A DNA stretch of 64,000 bases from positions 1 through 64,000 of the forward strand of contig NZ_JAHCLR010000003.1 in NCBI RefSeq assembly GCF_018455725.1, given 5' to 3'. This DNA comes from Mycolicibacter acidiphilus. Lineage in GTDB: Bacteria; Actinomycetota; Actinomycetes; Mycobacteriales; Mycobacteriaceae. The notes under the pieces are model-generated. The model saw only the letters and a list, made by a program, of their open reading frames with translations, had not been told where the DNA came from and did not search any database. Numbering within the stretch: position 1 is the stretch's first letter; each line of letters begins with the position of its first letter. The translations under genes and the position numbers were made by a program. Of this stretch, positions 20,845 through 30,994 are shown one piece after another.

Positions 20845-22116
20845 TCAGCCCGTCACCGGGCGCCGATAGGCGACGAACACCGGCGCGGCCAGCGCCGCGA
20901 CCAGCACACCGACCACCACCAGAGCCCCGCCGCCGGCTGCGGCCGCGGCCGTGCCGACCGCCGCTCCGGCCACGCCATGCAGGGTGTCGGCCAGCCGCGG
21001 CCCACCAGCCACCACCACGATGAACACCCCCTGCAGCCGGCCGCGCATCTCATCGGAGGCCGCCTCCTGCAGGATCGTCGACCGGAACGCCGCCGACACC
21101 ATGTCCGCGGCGCCGCCGGCCGCCAGGAACGCCAGCGCCGCCCAGAGCGGCGGCCCGACATGCCCGCCGGCCCGCGCCACCGCCAGCCCGAAGCCGACCA
21201 TCGCCGCACCCCAGATCACGATCGAGACGACGATCGCCAGCCCCTGCCGGTTGACCCGGGGCAGCCAGCCGGAGAACACCCCACCACCGACCGCACCGAC
21301 CGACATCGCCGCGGCCAGCAGCGCCATCGTCGTGCCGCCGTCGACCGGCCCGCCGAAATCGGCGTAGGCGATCTGCGGGAACAGTGCCCGCGGCATCCCC
21401 AGCACCATCGCGATCAGATCCACCACGAACGACATCAGCACCACGGTGTTGCCGGCCAGGTAGCGGAAGCCGTCCAGCACCGCCGCGATCCCCCACCGTG
21501 ACGGATCCGCGGCGGCCGTCGCGACCGGCGGCATCGGAGAGAGCCGCAGTGTCGCCCAGATCGGCACCAGGCAGCTCACTGCGTCGATCAGGTACAGCGT
21601 GGACAGGTCGGCGAAACCGAGCAGCAGCCCGGCCAGCAGCGGGCCGACGATCGCACCGAACTGCATGACGGTCATGTTCAGCGCGTTGGCGGCCGGCAGG
21701 TCGCCGCCGGGGAGCATCCGCGGGATCGCCGCCGACCGGGTGGGCGCATTGACCGCGTAGAACGCCTGCTGCACGCTGAGCAGCCCCAGCACCGCCCAGA
21801 CGTTGTTCACCTGCGCCACGGCCTGCACCCACAGCAGCACCGATGCGAGCCCCAACCCGCACGAGGCGATGATCAACAGTTTGCGGCGGTCCATCGCGTC
21901 GGCCCAGGCGCCGCCGAGCAGTCCGAAGACGACCAGCGGCACCAGCGCGAACAGCCCGGTGAGCCCGACGTAAGCCGAACTGCGGGTCAGCGCGTAGATC
22001 TGCACCGGCACCGCGAAGATCGTCAGGTTCGCCCCGATGACGGTCGGGATGCCGGCCAGCCACAGCCGACGGAAATCCGGGCTGCGCAGCGGGGCGGTGT
22101 CGGCGAACAGCCTCAC
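20845..22116 (-). CDS. MFS transporter (EntS/MefA-like efflux pump)
   Basis: About 423 residues with twelve hydrophobic segments. The MFS motif A between helices 2 and 3 reads GGAWADAMDRRKLL, and the opening RSPDFRRLWLAGIPTVIG is typical of the enterobactin-exporter/macrolide-pump branch. A GTG at 22116 follows by alignment of that opening; a start at 22158 would overlap the divergent DUF732 gene. Substrate is unknown. It is not part of the M. tuberculosis order here, so it is lineage-specific at this site. Confidence 0.88.
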   Translation of the reverse strand: MRLFADTAPLRSPDFRRLWLAGIPTVIGANLTIFAVPVQIYALTRSSAYVGLTGLFALVPLVVFGLLGGAWADAMDRRKLLIIASCGLGLASVLLWVQAVAQVNNVWAVLGLLSVQQAFYAVNAPTRSAAIPRMLPGGDLPAANALNMTVMQFGAIVGPLLAGLLLGFADLSTLYLIDAVSCLVPIWATLRLSPMPPVATAAADPSRWGIAAVLDGFRYLAGNTVVLMSFVVDLIAMVLGMPRALFPQIAYADFGGPVDGGTTMALLAAAMSVGAVGGGVFSGWLPRVNRQGLAIVVSIVIWGAAMVGFGLAVARAGGHVGPPLWAALAFLAAGGAADMVSAAFRSTILQEAASDEMRGRLQGVFIVVVAGGPRLADTLHGVAGAAVGTAAAAAGGGALVVVGVLVAALAAPVFVAYRRPVTG

Positions 22117-22156
22117 CGGGTCAGCTTGGCACGCCCGGTGTGCCATCCTGTGCAGC

Positions 22157-22498
22157 ATGTGGCTTCGAGTCGGTCTGCTGGCGAGCGCGCTGCTGCTCGG
22201 TGTCGCCGGCTTCGCCAGGGCCGATCCCGACCAGGATCAGCGCTTCCTGACAATGCTCGACGTACAGCGGCCTGCCGGGCAGAACGTTCCTGAACTCATC
22301 GACACGGCACATCGGGTCTGCGAAAAGCTGGACGGCGGAATGTCATTCGACGACGTACGCAGCCGGATGGTGAACAACGCGAATCGGCCCGGCACCGCCG
22401 GACGCCAACCTCCGGGCGACATCGGATCGCTGGCCGGCAGATTCATCACCGCCGCGGTACTCGCCTACTGCCCGCAGAACCAGGGCAAGCTCCCGTAG
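22157..22498 (+). CDS. Secreted DUF732 protein
   Basis: The 113-residue product has a signal peptide (MWLRVGLLASALLLGVAGFA, cleavage near ARA-DP) and a mature helical domain of DUF732 type with two cysteines, Cys in HRVCEKLDGG and Cys in LAYCPQNQG. The family is widespread in mycobacteria as small exported proteins of unknown function. A second member of the same length lies at 56867-57208. It converges with pdxH with a 1-nt gap. Confidence 0.87.
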   Translation: MWLRVGLLASALLLGVAGFARADPDQDQRFLTMLDVQRPAGQNVPELIDTAHRVCEKLDGGMSFDDVRSRMVNNANRPGTAGRQPPGDIGSLAGRFITAAVLAYCPQNQGKLP

Positions 22499-22499
22499 T

Positions 22500-23153
22500 T
22501 CACGGTTGCAGCCGTTCGATCCGCCCATCGGTGACCCGAATCCTGTTGTGCAGCCGGTTCTCCCGGCCCTGCCAGAACTCCACCACATCGGCGCTGATCA
22601 GATACCCGCCCCAGTGCGGCGGCACCGGCACGTCGTCGCCGGCGAAGCGGGCGGTGACGTCGGCCAGCTGATCGAGCAGCACGGCCCGCGAGGCGATCGG
22701 CTGCGACTGGTGTGACGCCCAGGCTCCCAGCTGGGATCCGCGCGGCCGTTTCGCCCAGTAGCCCGCGGTGGCCTGCGGGTCGACCTTGGTCACCGAGCCG
22801 CGGACATGCACCTGCCGGCCGAGCTGATACCAGGGGAACGTCGCCGACGCATACGGCGTCGCCGCCAGTTGCGCGCCCTTGGCGGAGTCGTAGTTGGTGA
22901 AGAAGGTGATGCCGTCCTCGGCGATGCCCTTGCACAGCACCGACCGGCTGACCGGCCGGCCGTCCTCGACGGTGGCCAGCACCATCGCGTTCGGTTCGGC
23001 CGCCCCGGCACGTTCGGCGTCACCAAGCCAGGTGCGCAGCAGCGCCTGCCAGCCTGCGTCGAGCCAGCTTTCGTCGAGGTCGCCGCTGTGGTCTTTCTCT
23101 GAGGTGTACTCCACGCGCATCGCCGCCAGGTGGTCGTTGTTGATGGTGGTCAT
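22500..23153 (-). CDS. pdxH: Pyridoxamine 5'-phosphate oxidase
   Basis: The 217-residue FMN-dependent enzyme converts pyridoxamine or pyridoxine phosphate to pyridoxal phosphate. Visible motifs are [22 protein letters not shown], the FMN-contact TNYDSAKG, the [15 protein letters not shown] run, and the C-terminal W[11 protein letters not shown] and R-x-P tail. It diverges from citA over 80 bp that contain a palindrome midway, so the two genes may be co-regulated. Confidence 0.95.
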   Translation of the reverse strand: MTTINNDHLAAMRVEYTSEKDHSGDLDESWLDAGWQALLRTWLGDAERAGAAEPNAMVLATVEDGRPVSRSVLCKGIAEDGITFFTNYDSAKGAQLAATPYASATFPWYQLGRQVHVRGSVTKVDPQATAGYWAKRPRGSQLGAWASHQSQPIASRAVLLDQLADVTARFAGDDVPVPPHWGGYLISADVVEFWQGRENRLHNRIRVTDGRIERLQP

Positions 23154-23185
23154 TTGTCGCCCACGCTACCGCTCGGGAGCTGGAC

Positions 23186-23199
23186 TTACCGGTCGGTAA
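23186..23199. promoter_or_regulatory. Palindrome between pdxH and citA, probable operator
   Basis: TTACCGGTCGGTAA has 6-bp perfect arms (TTACCG/CGGTAA) around GT. It lies 33 nt from the pdxH start and 35 nt from the citA start. The 11-mer ACCGGTCGGTA inside it is shared with the palindrome at 3663-3680, suggesting a common TetR-type regulator. Confidence 0.5.
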
Positions 23200-23233
23200 C
23201 ACCGGCCGACGCGGGGGTGACAGAATCACCGCC

Positions 23234-24355
23234 ATGACTGTGGTCCCCGAGAACTTCGTGCCCGGCCTGGAAGGGACGGTGGCGTTCACCACCGAGATCG
23301 CCGAGCCGGACAAGGACGGCGGCTCGCTGCGCTACCGCGGCGTCGACATCGAGGAGCTGGCCGGGCGGGTCGGCTTCGGCGACGTGTGGGCACTGCTGGT
23401 CGACGGCAGCTTCGAGCACGGCCTGAAACCGGCTGAGCCACTGGAACTTCCGGTGCGCACCGGCGATGTGCGGGCCGACGCGCAGGCCGGGGTCGCGATG
23501 CTGGCGCCGGCGCTGGGGTTCGGCCCGCTGCTGGACACCACCGACGCCGACGCCCGCGACCAGTTGGCCCGCTCCTCGGCGCTGGCGCTGTCCTACGTCG
23601 CGCAGTCCGCCCGCGGGACCGATGTTCCGGCGGTGCCGCAGTCGGCGATCGACGCGTGTGCGACGACCACCGGCCAGTTCATGACCCGTTGGCGCGGTGA
23701 GCCGGACCCGGCCCATGTCGAGGCGATCGACGCCTACTGGGTGTCGGCGGCCGAGCACGGCATGAACGCCTCGACGTTCACCGCCCGGGTGATCGCCTCC
23801 ACCGGCGCCGACGTTGCCGCGGCCCTGTCCGGTGCGATCGGCGCGATGAGCGGCCCGCTGCACGGCGGCGCCCCGGCCCGGGTGATCCCGATGATCGAAG
23901 AGGTGGAGCGTTCCGGGGATGCCCGCGCGGTGGTGAAGGGCATCCTGGACCGCAAGGAGAAGCTGATGGGCTTCGGGCACCGGGTGTACCGGGCCGAGGA
24001 CCCGCGCGCCCGGGTGCTGCGGGCCACCGCCAAGCGGCTGGCCGCCCCTCGCTTCGAGGTGGCCGCCGCACTGGAGCAGGCCGCGCTGGCCGAACTGCGG
24101 GAGCGGCGCCCGGACCGGGCCATCGAGACCAATGTGGAATTCTGGGCGGCGGTGATCCTGGACTTCGCCCAGGTCCCACCGGCGATGATGCCGGCGATGT
24201 TCACCTGCGGGCGCACCGCGGGCTGGTGCGCGCACATCATGGAGCAGAAGCGCCTCGGCAAGCTGGTCCGCCCGTCGGCGCTGTACGTCGGGCCGGGGCC
24301 GCGCAGCGCGGACTCGGTAGCCGGCTTCGACCGGGTGCTCGCCCGCGGGGCTTAA
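23234..24355 (+). CDS. citA: Citrate synthase/methylcitrate-type synthase CitA
   Basis: The 373-residue citrate synthase family member is close in length to M. tuberculosis CitA (Rv0889c) and shorter than GltA2 because it lacks the N-terminal beta domain. Motifs are GSLRYRGVDIEELA, AEHGMNASTFTARVIAST with a His, GPLHGGAPARV, and [16 protein letters not shown] with a catalytic His. Whether it prefers acetyl- or propionyl-CoA cannot be told by eye. It diverges from pdxH, with a probable operator between. Confidence 0.93.
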   Translation: MTVVPENFVPGLEGTVAFTTEIAEPDKDGGSLRYRGVDIEELAGRVGFGDVWALLVDGSFEHGLKPAEPLELPVRTGDVRADAQAGVAMLAPALGFGPLLDTTDADARDQLARSSALALSYVAQSARGTDVPAVPQSAIDACATTTGQFMTRWRGEPDPAHVEAIDAYWVSAAEHGMNASTFTARVIASTGADVAAALSGAIGAMSGPLHGGAPARVIPMIEEVERSGDARAVVKGILDRKEKLMGFGHRVYRAEDPRARVLRATAKRLAAPRFEVAAALEQAALAELRERRPDRAIETNVEFWAAVILDFAQVPPAMMPAMFTCGRTAGWCAHIMEQKRLGKLVRPSALYVGPGPRSADSVAGFDRVLARGA

Positions 24356-24366
24356 AGGCTCCGGTT

Positions 24367-25008
24367 CTATTCCTTGCCAGGCAGGTACAGAACCCCGATT
24401 TCATCCTGTCCGGGGTAGCGGCGGTGTTCGTCGGCCCACCGGTGTATGCGTTCCAGCCAGTCGACTCGGGTCCCGGGCCAGGGCGCGAGTTCGCTGACGT
24501 AGGGCCACGGCACGAACAGCGCGTCGGCGGGTTCGGGTTCAGGGGGTTCGTCCTCGGTGTCGCCGACGACCACGCAGTGGTCGAAGAACTCGTTGAGCAT
24601 CAGGTCGACGACATGGACGACGTCGTGCCACGCGCGTGGCTTGTCGGGCTCGTTACCCGGGACCGTCAGCCAGCGAAGTACGGTGGCGGCCGACCGAAAT
24701 ATCGATTGGACGGTCACCGGGCGGTCGTCGATGTAGCGAAGGTCCAACTCGACGGCGTTTCGATAACTCGCCCGGTCGGTGATCACCTGATCAACGCGGG
24801 CGTTGACCGGCATCGCTGCGAGTGCCGCGGCGGGATCACGCAGCCAGCAACATTCACCCAGCCGCGGCAGGTGCTGATGCTGCTCGACCCAGCGGTGGAT
24901 ACGTAGCTGCCAGTCGGCCGGCGTTCCATTCCAGGCGATAACGTCGGTGTCGGTCAACTCGACCGGCTGCAGACCCTGGGTGAATAGTTCGCCGAGGATC
25001 AGACCCAC
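24367..25008 (-). CDS. C-terminal part of a frameshifted repeat protein (units B' and C')
   Basis: This 213-residue reading frame begins inside a repeat unit and continues the protein encoded just upstream. It carries the same core twice: a LILGELF/LMLNEFFDH helix, then a WxGTPADW or WPGTRVDW motif, then RIHRWxxEH. The reading matches upstream units from about 25068 onward, 60 bp before its first possible start (GTG 25008), which shows that it is the displaced end of the upstream gene rather than an independent one. The downstream neighbour is citA, convergent. The family is not recognised. Confidence 0.65.
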   Translation of the reverse strand: MGLILGELFTQGLQPVELTDTDVIAWNGTPADWQLRIHRWVEQHQHLPRLGECCWLRDPAAALAAMPVNARVDQVITDRASYRNAVELDLRYIDDRPVTVQSIFRSAATVLRWLTVPGNEPDKPRAWHDVVHVVDLMLNEFFDHCVVVGDTEDEPPEPEPADALFVPWPYVSELAPWPGTRVDWLERIHRWADEHRRYPGQDEIGVLYLPGKE

Positions 25009-26843
25009 AACCGTGAGGATGTCCGCCGCGGGAAATGACGCGTCCGGCCCGGCACCTGCGGGTGAATCGCCATGCGCAGGACCGCGTGCGCCGACAGGAA
25101 GACCAGTCCAAGTGACACCACGCCGTCACGGCCTGCCTGCGCACGCAGCCGGTCGGTGCACTCGCTGAAGGCGGCGTGCACGGTGATGCGCTCGGGCGCC
25201 ATCCGGTCGGGCGACTCGTGGTAGTCCGACTTCCCGCGCCACGACTGCATGGTCGGGTCATGAAGCCAGCCCAAGTCACCGATCCCTGGGGTGTCGCCAT
25301 GTTCACGCACCCAGTCACGGATACGGGCGATCCAGGCAATCCGGCCTCCGGGCCACGCCACGAACCACTCGTCACCGGTACCGGTCAGCTCACCGGCTTG
25401 CACCCCGTGGTCGAACAATTCGTTGAGAATCGCCTCTCCGACAGCCATTTCCTGATCGAGTGGCACCGGACTCTCGGCGGTGCCGGCCGGTCGTACCGCA
25501 CGGATCAGGTGGTACGCCGAGGCAAAAAGGTCTCCGAGCATGACGAAGTCATCACTGGCGTCGAAGAGATAGAAATCAACCTCCGCTCGGTACTGCGCAC
25601 CAGCCGTGATCGCTCCGGTGGGCGTCTGAACTGACGGGCCGTCCGCCGCGGACAACCGGTAGAGGGCGGCGAGTTCTCCCTCCCGAGGACGGCGGTCCTG
25701 CTCGGCCAACCAGTGGCGGATGTAAGCCAGCCAGTCGTCACGGGTCCCGGGCCACGGACGGAACGACGAGTTCTCCTCATCGATGGGCTCGCCGGCGACG
25801 ACACCGTGGTCGAAGAGTTCGTTGAGGATCAAATCGGCGGCGTGAACGATGTCGTCGTCTACTGACGGCCGGGTGTTTCCCGGGACCAGCAGTCGCTGCA
25901 CAACGCTGGTGGCGCTCTGAAACGGAAAGCAGATGTCAACCGGGTGTTCGCCCGCGTCACGAAGATCCCAGTCGACGTAATCCCGGTAGGACCACCTGGT
26001 GGTGAGCACGCGGTCGAAGCAGTCGGCAGCCGACACGGCCGTCTCCGCGGGGACGGTGGCCGGCACCAACCAGCCGCAGTCGCGCAGTTCCGGCAGACGA
26101 CCGTGCTGGTCACACCAGTCCCGCACGCGCTGCCGCCAGTCGGCGCTCGTACCGGCCCACGGCATAAAGCCGGTATCGGTAAGGTCACCAGGTGTCAGAC
26201 CGCGGTCGAACAACTGCGTGAACAGCAGGTCCGCAACGGTCGAGACCTCGTCGAGGGGGAACGGCACCCGTTGCGGCGCAGCGCGGTACACGGCTTCGCG
26301 CAGCGTGGCGTGCGCGACCACGAACACCGTGCCGACCGGAATGACACCGGCCGGATCGGCGCACAACAACTCGACCGCTCGGTGAAACGCGTCGTGAGCG
26401 GTGATGCGCCGCGGGTCCATCCGATCGGGCGCTTCGTGATAATCCGAGACCGCCCGCCAGGATTGCTGTGTCGGGTCCGACAGCCAGCCGAACTCCCCCG
26501 GCAGCGGGATTTCGCCGTGGGCGTCGACCCAATCCCGGATGCGCGCAAACCAATCGGCGCGCGTCCCGGCCCAGACCTCCAACCCCGGATCCCCGTCGGT
26601 CAGTTCGCCGATCAGCACCCCGTGATCGAAGAGCTCGCCAAGCAGGATCTCCCCGGCGACCAGAACATCTGCGAGAGGAACCTGCCCGGGGTCGATGCCG
26701 GCGAACACCGTTTCTTCGAGAATGCCGGCCGCGCTCGCGAGTACCCCGCCCAGCATCTCCCAGTCGTAACTGGCTTCGTAAAGGTAGAAGTCAACTGCGC
26801 GGCGATACGCACCGCTGCCGGCGATCAGCTTACGGTTCCACAT
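24999..26843 (-). CDS. Unrecognised tandem-repeat protein, N-terminal part (units A, B, C, A', B')
   Basis: The 614 residues are built from units of about 110-140 residues sharing ILNELFDHGV-x-x-GEL, W-x-GTR-x-DW, RIRDWVxEHG and a final GWL. Residues 12-145 (A) match 412-549 (A'), both with AxYRxxVDFYLxxAS at the start and WR-x-x-SDYHE-x-PDRM-x-P-x-RIT at the end. B (146-262) and C (275-395) are repeated in B' and C' of the next frame. So an A-B-C cassette of about 400 residues has been duplicated. The frame is lost near 25055-25080, after MAIHP. There is no signal peptide, membrane helix or known catalytic motif. It sits between citA and fprB, where M. tuberculosis has no such gene. Confidence 0.75.
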   Translation of the reverse strand: MWNRKLIAGSGAYRRAVDFYLYEASYDWEMLGGVLASAAGILEETVFAGIDPGQVPLADVLVAGEILLGELFDHGVLIGELTDGDPGLEVWAGTRADWFARIRDWVDAHGEIPLPGEFGWLSDPTQQSWRAVSDYHEAPDRMDPRRITAHDAFHRAVELLCADPAGVIPVGTVFVVAHATLREAVYRAAPQRVPFPLDEVSTVADLLFTQLFDRGLTPGDLTDTGFMPWAGTSADWRQRVRDWCDQHGRLPELRDCGWLVPATVPAETAVSAADCFDRVLTTRWSYRDYVDWDLRDAGEHPVDICFPFQSATSVVQRLLVPGNTRPSVDDDIVHAADLILNELFDHGVVAGEPIDEENSSFRPWPGTRDDWLAYIRHWLAEQDRRPREGELAALYRLSAADGPSVQTPTGAITAGAQYRAEVDFYLFDASDDFVMLGDLFASAYHLIRAVRPAGTAESPVPLDQEMAVGEAILNELFDHGVQAGELTGTGDEWFVAWPGGRIAWIARIRDWVREHGDTPGIGDLGWLHDPTMQSWRGKSDYHESPDRMAPERITVHAAFSECTDRLRAQAGRDGVVSLGLVFLSAHAVLRMAIHPQVPGRTRHFPRRTSSRLWV

Positions 26844-26880
26844 CGGATTTCAGGTCGGGCAGTGCCGTGACGGCCACGCC

Positions 26881-28575
26881 CTACCGCCGCCGCAGCGCCC
26901 CGAGCAGGTTCTGCAGCAGCGGCAGATCCTTGTGCTGATCCTCGACCACGTCGAGCATGTCCGCTGTCCGAGTGAACTTCACCCGGGGCCGGTCTTCGGC
27001 TGCGCCCCTGGCCTTCTCGGCGTTGTTGATCGCCTTCCAGCCGGCTGCGTCGACGACGTCGGGCTTGCGGGCGTGCACCATCCGGGCGACCGACCGGGGT
27101 CCGCCCTTGGGCTCACCGAGCAGGCCGGCGTTGTAATCGGCGGCCAGCGTGTGGATGGTCAGCAGCGAGTCCGACTTGTTGGTGCCGATGAAACCGTTGG
27201 TGCCGCGCTTGATCCAGCCCGTCACGTAGGCCCCGGGGATCCGCTGCCCGGTGGTCGGATCGATGACCCGGCCGCCCTCGTTCGGAACCACGCCGGCCGC
27301 GTCGTCGAACGGCAGGTCGGCGATCGGAGTGCCGTGATACCCGATCGACGTCAGCACCAGACCCGCGTCGAGCCGGCGCACCTGATCGGTGCCGGTGCGG
27401 GTGAATTCGATTGCGGTGGCATGTTCTTCGCCGAGCACCCGGGCCGGTGTCAACTCGTAGGCGAAGCGGATCCGCGGCCGGGTGATCGGAGCCGATGCGT
27501 CGCCCAATTTGGCCAGGATCTCCAGTTTCTGCCGGGTGAAGGTATCCCGGACCGTCGCAAGGTCATTGCGCACCCGGGCGTGGTCTTCGGCGTCCAGCAC
27601 GACGTCGGCCGCCTGGGTCAGTCCGACCAACTCCGGCAGGGTGAAGGCGGAGTCGATCGGCCCGCGACGGGCGACGATCACCACCTCCTGAATCTTGGAG
27701 TCGCGCATCGCCGCCAGCGCGTAGTCGGCGATGTCGGTGTGCGCCAGTTCATTCGGGTCACGAGTGAGAACCCGCGCCACGTCCAGTGCCACGTTGCCAT
27801 TGCCGACGATCACCACCCGCTCATGGCTGAGATCGATCGGCAGGCCGGTGAACTCGGGATGCCCGTTGTACCAGCCGACCACCTCGGTCGCGGTGCCGGT
27901 GCCGGGCAGGCCCATGCCGTCGATCTCCAGCCGCCGGTCGTGCAGGGCACCGGAGGCGTACAGCACCGCGTGGTGGTAGTCGAGCAGGTCGGCGTGGCTG
28001 ACGTCGGCGCCCACCTCGACGTTGAGGAAGAAGTTGAAGCCGCGCCGCCAGGAGATCTCGTCGAACAGCCGGGTCACCAGCTTGGTCTGCTGATGATCCG
28101 GGGCCACCCCCGCGCGCACCAGACCGTAAGGGGTGGGCAGTTTTTCGAACATGTTGACCAGCACGCCGGGCTGGGTGAGCAGTTCGTCGGCGGCGTACAT
28201 GGCCGCCGGGCCGGACCCGACGATCGCGACCGTCAGCGGGTACTTGCCGCGCTGGTGCACCTCGGCGGCGGGCAGCACCGGCGCCAGCTTCGACGTCGGC
28301 GGCAGCTTCACACCCTCCGGCCGCTCCGGGTAGTAGGACCGGTTGATCTCGACGAACGGCAACTGCTTCTCGGGCAGTTGGGTGTCCGGGTAGATCGCGT
28401 CGACCGGGCAGGCCCGCACACACGCCCCGCAGTCCACGCAGGAGTCCGGGTCGATGTAGAGCATCTCCGCGGTGGCGAAGTCCGGCTCGTCCGGGCTGGG
28501 GTGGATGCAGTAGACCGGGCAGGCGAACACACAGGAGGCGTCGTTACAGCACGCCTGGGTGATGACGTGAGGCAT
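26881..28575 (-). CDS. fprB: FprB, ferredoxin-NADP reductase fused to a ferredoxin
   Basis: The 564-residue product starts with a bacterial ferredoxin domain (residues 1-65): CCNDASCVFACPVYCIHP and CVDCGACVRACP, the 7Fe-type Cys spacing. An adrenodoxin-reductase-like flavoprotein follows, with FAD-binding VAIVGSGPAAMYAADEL and the NADP-binding VGNGNVALDVARVL. M. tuberculosis FprB (575 residues) has this fusion. It moves electrons from NADPH to iron-sulfur proteins or P450s. The adjacent diiron oxygenase gene, 6 nt upstream and co-directional, is a plausible electron acceptor, as in Rv0885-Rv0886. Confidence 0.93.
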   Translation of the reverse strand: MPHVITQACCNDASCVFACPVYCIHPSPDEPDFATAEMLYIDPDSCVDCGACVRACPVDAIYPDTQLPEKQLPFVEINRSYYPERPEGVKLPPTSKLAPVLPAAEVHQRGKYPLTVAIVGSGPAAMYAADELLTQPGVLVNMFEKLPTPYGLVRAGVAPDHQQTKLVTRLFDEISWRRGFNFFLNVEVGADVSHADLLDYHHAVLYASGALHDRRLEIDGMGLPGTGTATEVVGWYNGHPEFTGLPIDLSHERVVIVGNGNVALDVARVLTRDPNELAHTDIADYALAAMRDSKIQEVVIVARRGPIDSAFTLPELVGLTQAADVVLDAEDHARVRNDLATVRDTFTRQKLEILAKLGDASAPITRPRIRFAYELTPARVLGEEHATAIEFTRTGTDQVRRLDAGLVLTSIGYHGTPIADLPFDDAAGVVPNEGGRVIDPTTGQRIPGAYVTGWIKRGTNGFIGTNKSDSLLTIHTLAADYNAGLLGEPKGGPRSVARMVHARKPDVVDAAGWKAINNAEKARGAAEDRPRVKFTRTADMLDVVEDQHKDLPLLQNLLGALRRR

Positions 28576-28581
28576 CGGACG

Positions 28582-29610
28582 CTAGGCGGCCGGGGTCAGG
28601 TGCGCACGCTGCGGCTGGGCGCGGTAGCGCGCCGGCGGCCCGTAGATCCGGCACATCCGCCACACCAGTTTCGCGACCGGATTCATCAACCCGGTGTCAT
28701 GGCTGAGCATCCGAACGTCGGCGAACATGTCCGAAAGCCACTGACGGGCCTCCGGCGATCCGAAGAACACGTCCTTGCGCACCGAGCGCGGGATGTCGAA
28801 CTCGCGCCAGAACGCCTTCGGCGGCACCACGATCGCCGAGCACAGGACCCGCATGGTCAGCGGGACGAAGAGCGACAGCCAGAATCGCTTGCGCCGCGAC
28901 AGGCTCGGCACCCGCTTGTTGAGGTATTCGTGCGCGAACGAGATGTGCCGCGCCTCCTCGGCCACGTGAATGGCCATCACCTTCTCCATGATCGGATGCA
29001 GGGTCTTGCCCTCGCGCAGGATGTCCTTCTGGATGTGGTCGATCGGCTCCTCGCCGGCGAGGATGCCGAACCAGAACGGGATCGGGAGCGGACCGGCGAC
29101 CAACGGGATGAACGCCGCGAGCCACTTGAGCATCCGCGGCATACCCGGCACGTCGGCGCCGATGTGGTTCACCATCTCCTGGAACATCATGGTGTGGTTG
29201 CACTCTTCGACCGATTCGTGCAGGCAGTAGCGGTATTCGGCCGAACCGTTGGGACACCAGAAGGCGTAGTTCAGCAGGCCGCGGATCAGGATCGACTCGA
29301 AGTGCAGACCCACCTTCGCGACGTTGGCCTGCCGCCACATCCCGATCTTGATCTGCTGTTCCAGTGACTGCTGCTGGTACCAGGGGTGCTTACCGAACGG
29401 GTCGGTGGCCGGCAGCACCCAGCGGGGGTCGTTCTCGAAGACCTTGAACTCCGGGGAGTCCCAGTCGATGTCGACGTAGGGGTTGAAGTGCCGGCGCACC
29501 GACCCCTCGGACAGGGTGTTGAGCATGTCGACGTACTGCGTGTCGTCGGAGACCTCCATGTTCGCGCGCCAGCGCCGCACCATGCGAGTCCGAGCCAGTT
29601 TCTGAGCCAT
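28582..29610 (-). CDS. AurF-like diiron oxygenase, Rv0885 orthologue
   Basis: The 342-residue helical protein carries the carboxylate/His ligands of ferritin-like diiron enzymes in order: Glu in HFESILIRGLL, HESVEECNHTMMFQE, and HVAEEARHISFAHEYL. This is the pattern of AurF (p-aminobenzoate N-oxygenase) relatives. The substrate is unknown. It is followed after 6 nt by fprB, which could supply electrons. A paralogue with nearly the same motifs is at 48407-49486. Confidence 0.87.
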   Translation of the reverse strand: MAQKLARTRMVRRWRANMEVSDDTQYVDMLNTLSEGSVRRHFNPYVDIDWDSPEFKVFENDPRWVLPATDPFGKHPWYQQQSLEQQIKIGMWRQANVAKVGLHFESILIRGLLNYAFWCPNGSAEYRYCLHESVEECNHTMMFQEMVNHIGADVPGMPRMLKWLAAFIPLVAGPLPIPFWFGILAGEEPIDHIQKDILREGKTLHPIMEKVMAIHVAEEARHISFAHEYLNKRVPSLSRRKRFWLSLFVPLTMRVLCSAIVVPPKAFWREFDIPRSVRKDVFFGSPEARQWLSDMFADVRMLSHDTGLMNPVAKLVWRMCRIYGPPARYRAQPQRAHLTPAA

Positions 29611-29708
29611 CGGAGAGACCTCCCCTGAAGTTTACATTTACATGCGTTATGTCTAACGATACCGCGGGTACCGGCAATCCGTCCAGACTCGCGACCGGCA
29701 CTGTGACC

Positions 29709-29745
29709 GTGACGCAGACCGCTTTTATCGTGTGGTTTGCGTCAC
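29709..29745. promoter_or_regulatory. Long inverted repeat upstream of serC
   Basis: GTGACGCAGACC (29709-29720) and GGTTTGCGTCAC (29734-29745) are 12-bp arms with one mismatch, separated by 13 nt. The site lies in the 185-bp gap between the divergent diiron oxygenase gene and serC, about 50 nt before the serC ATG. A TACGCT box near 29783 could be the serC -10. It could be a dimeric operator or a transcript hairpin; which is not known. Confidence 0.5.
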
Positions 29746-29750
29746 AGTAA

Positions 29751-30914
<1,164 letters not shown>

Positions 30915-30994
30915 GCTGCGGCGGCGTGTCGACCGGGTAACGAGTCGATAACGCACTACAGTGCGGACCCAACGGGCCTTCGCGAGGAGACATC

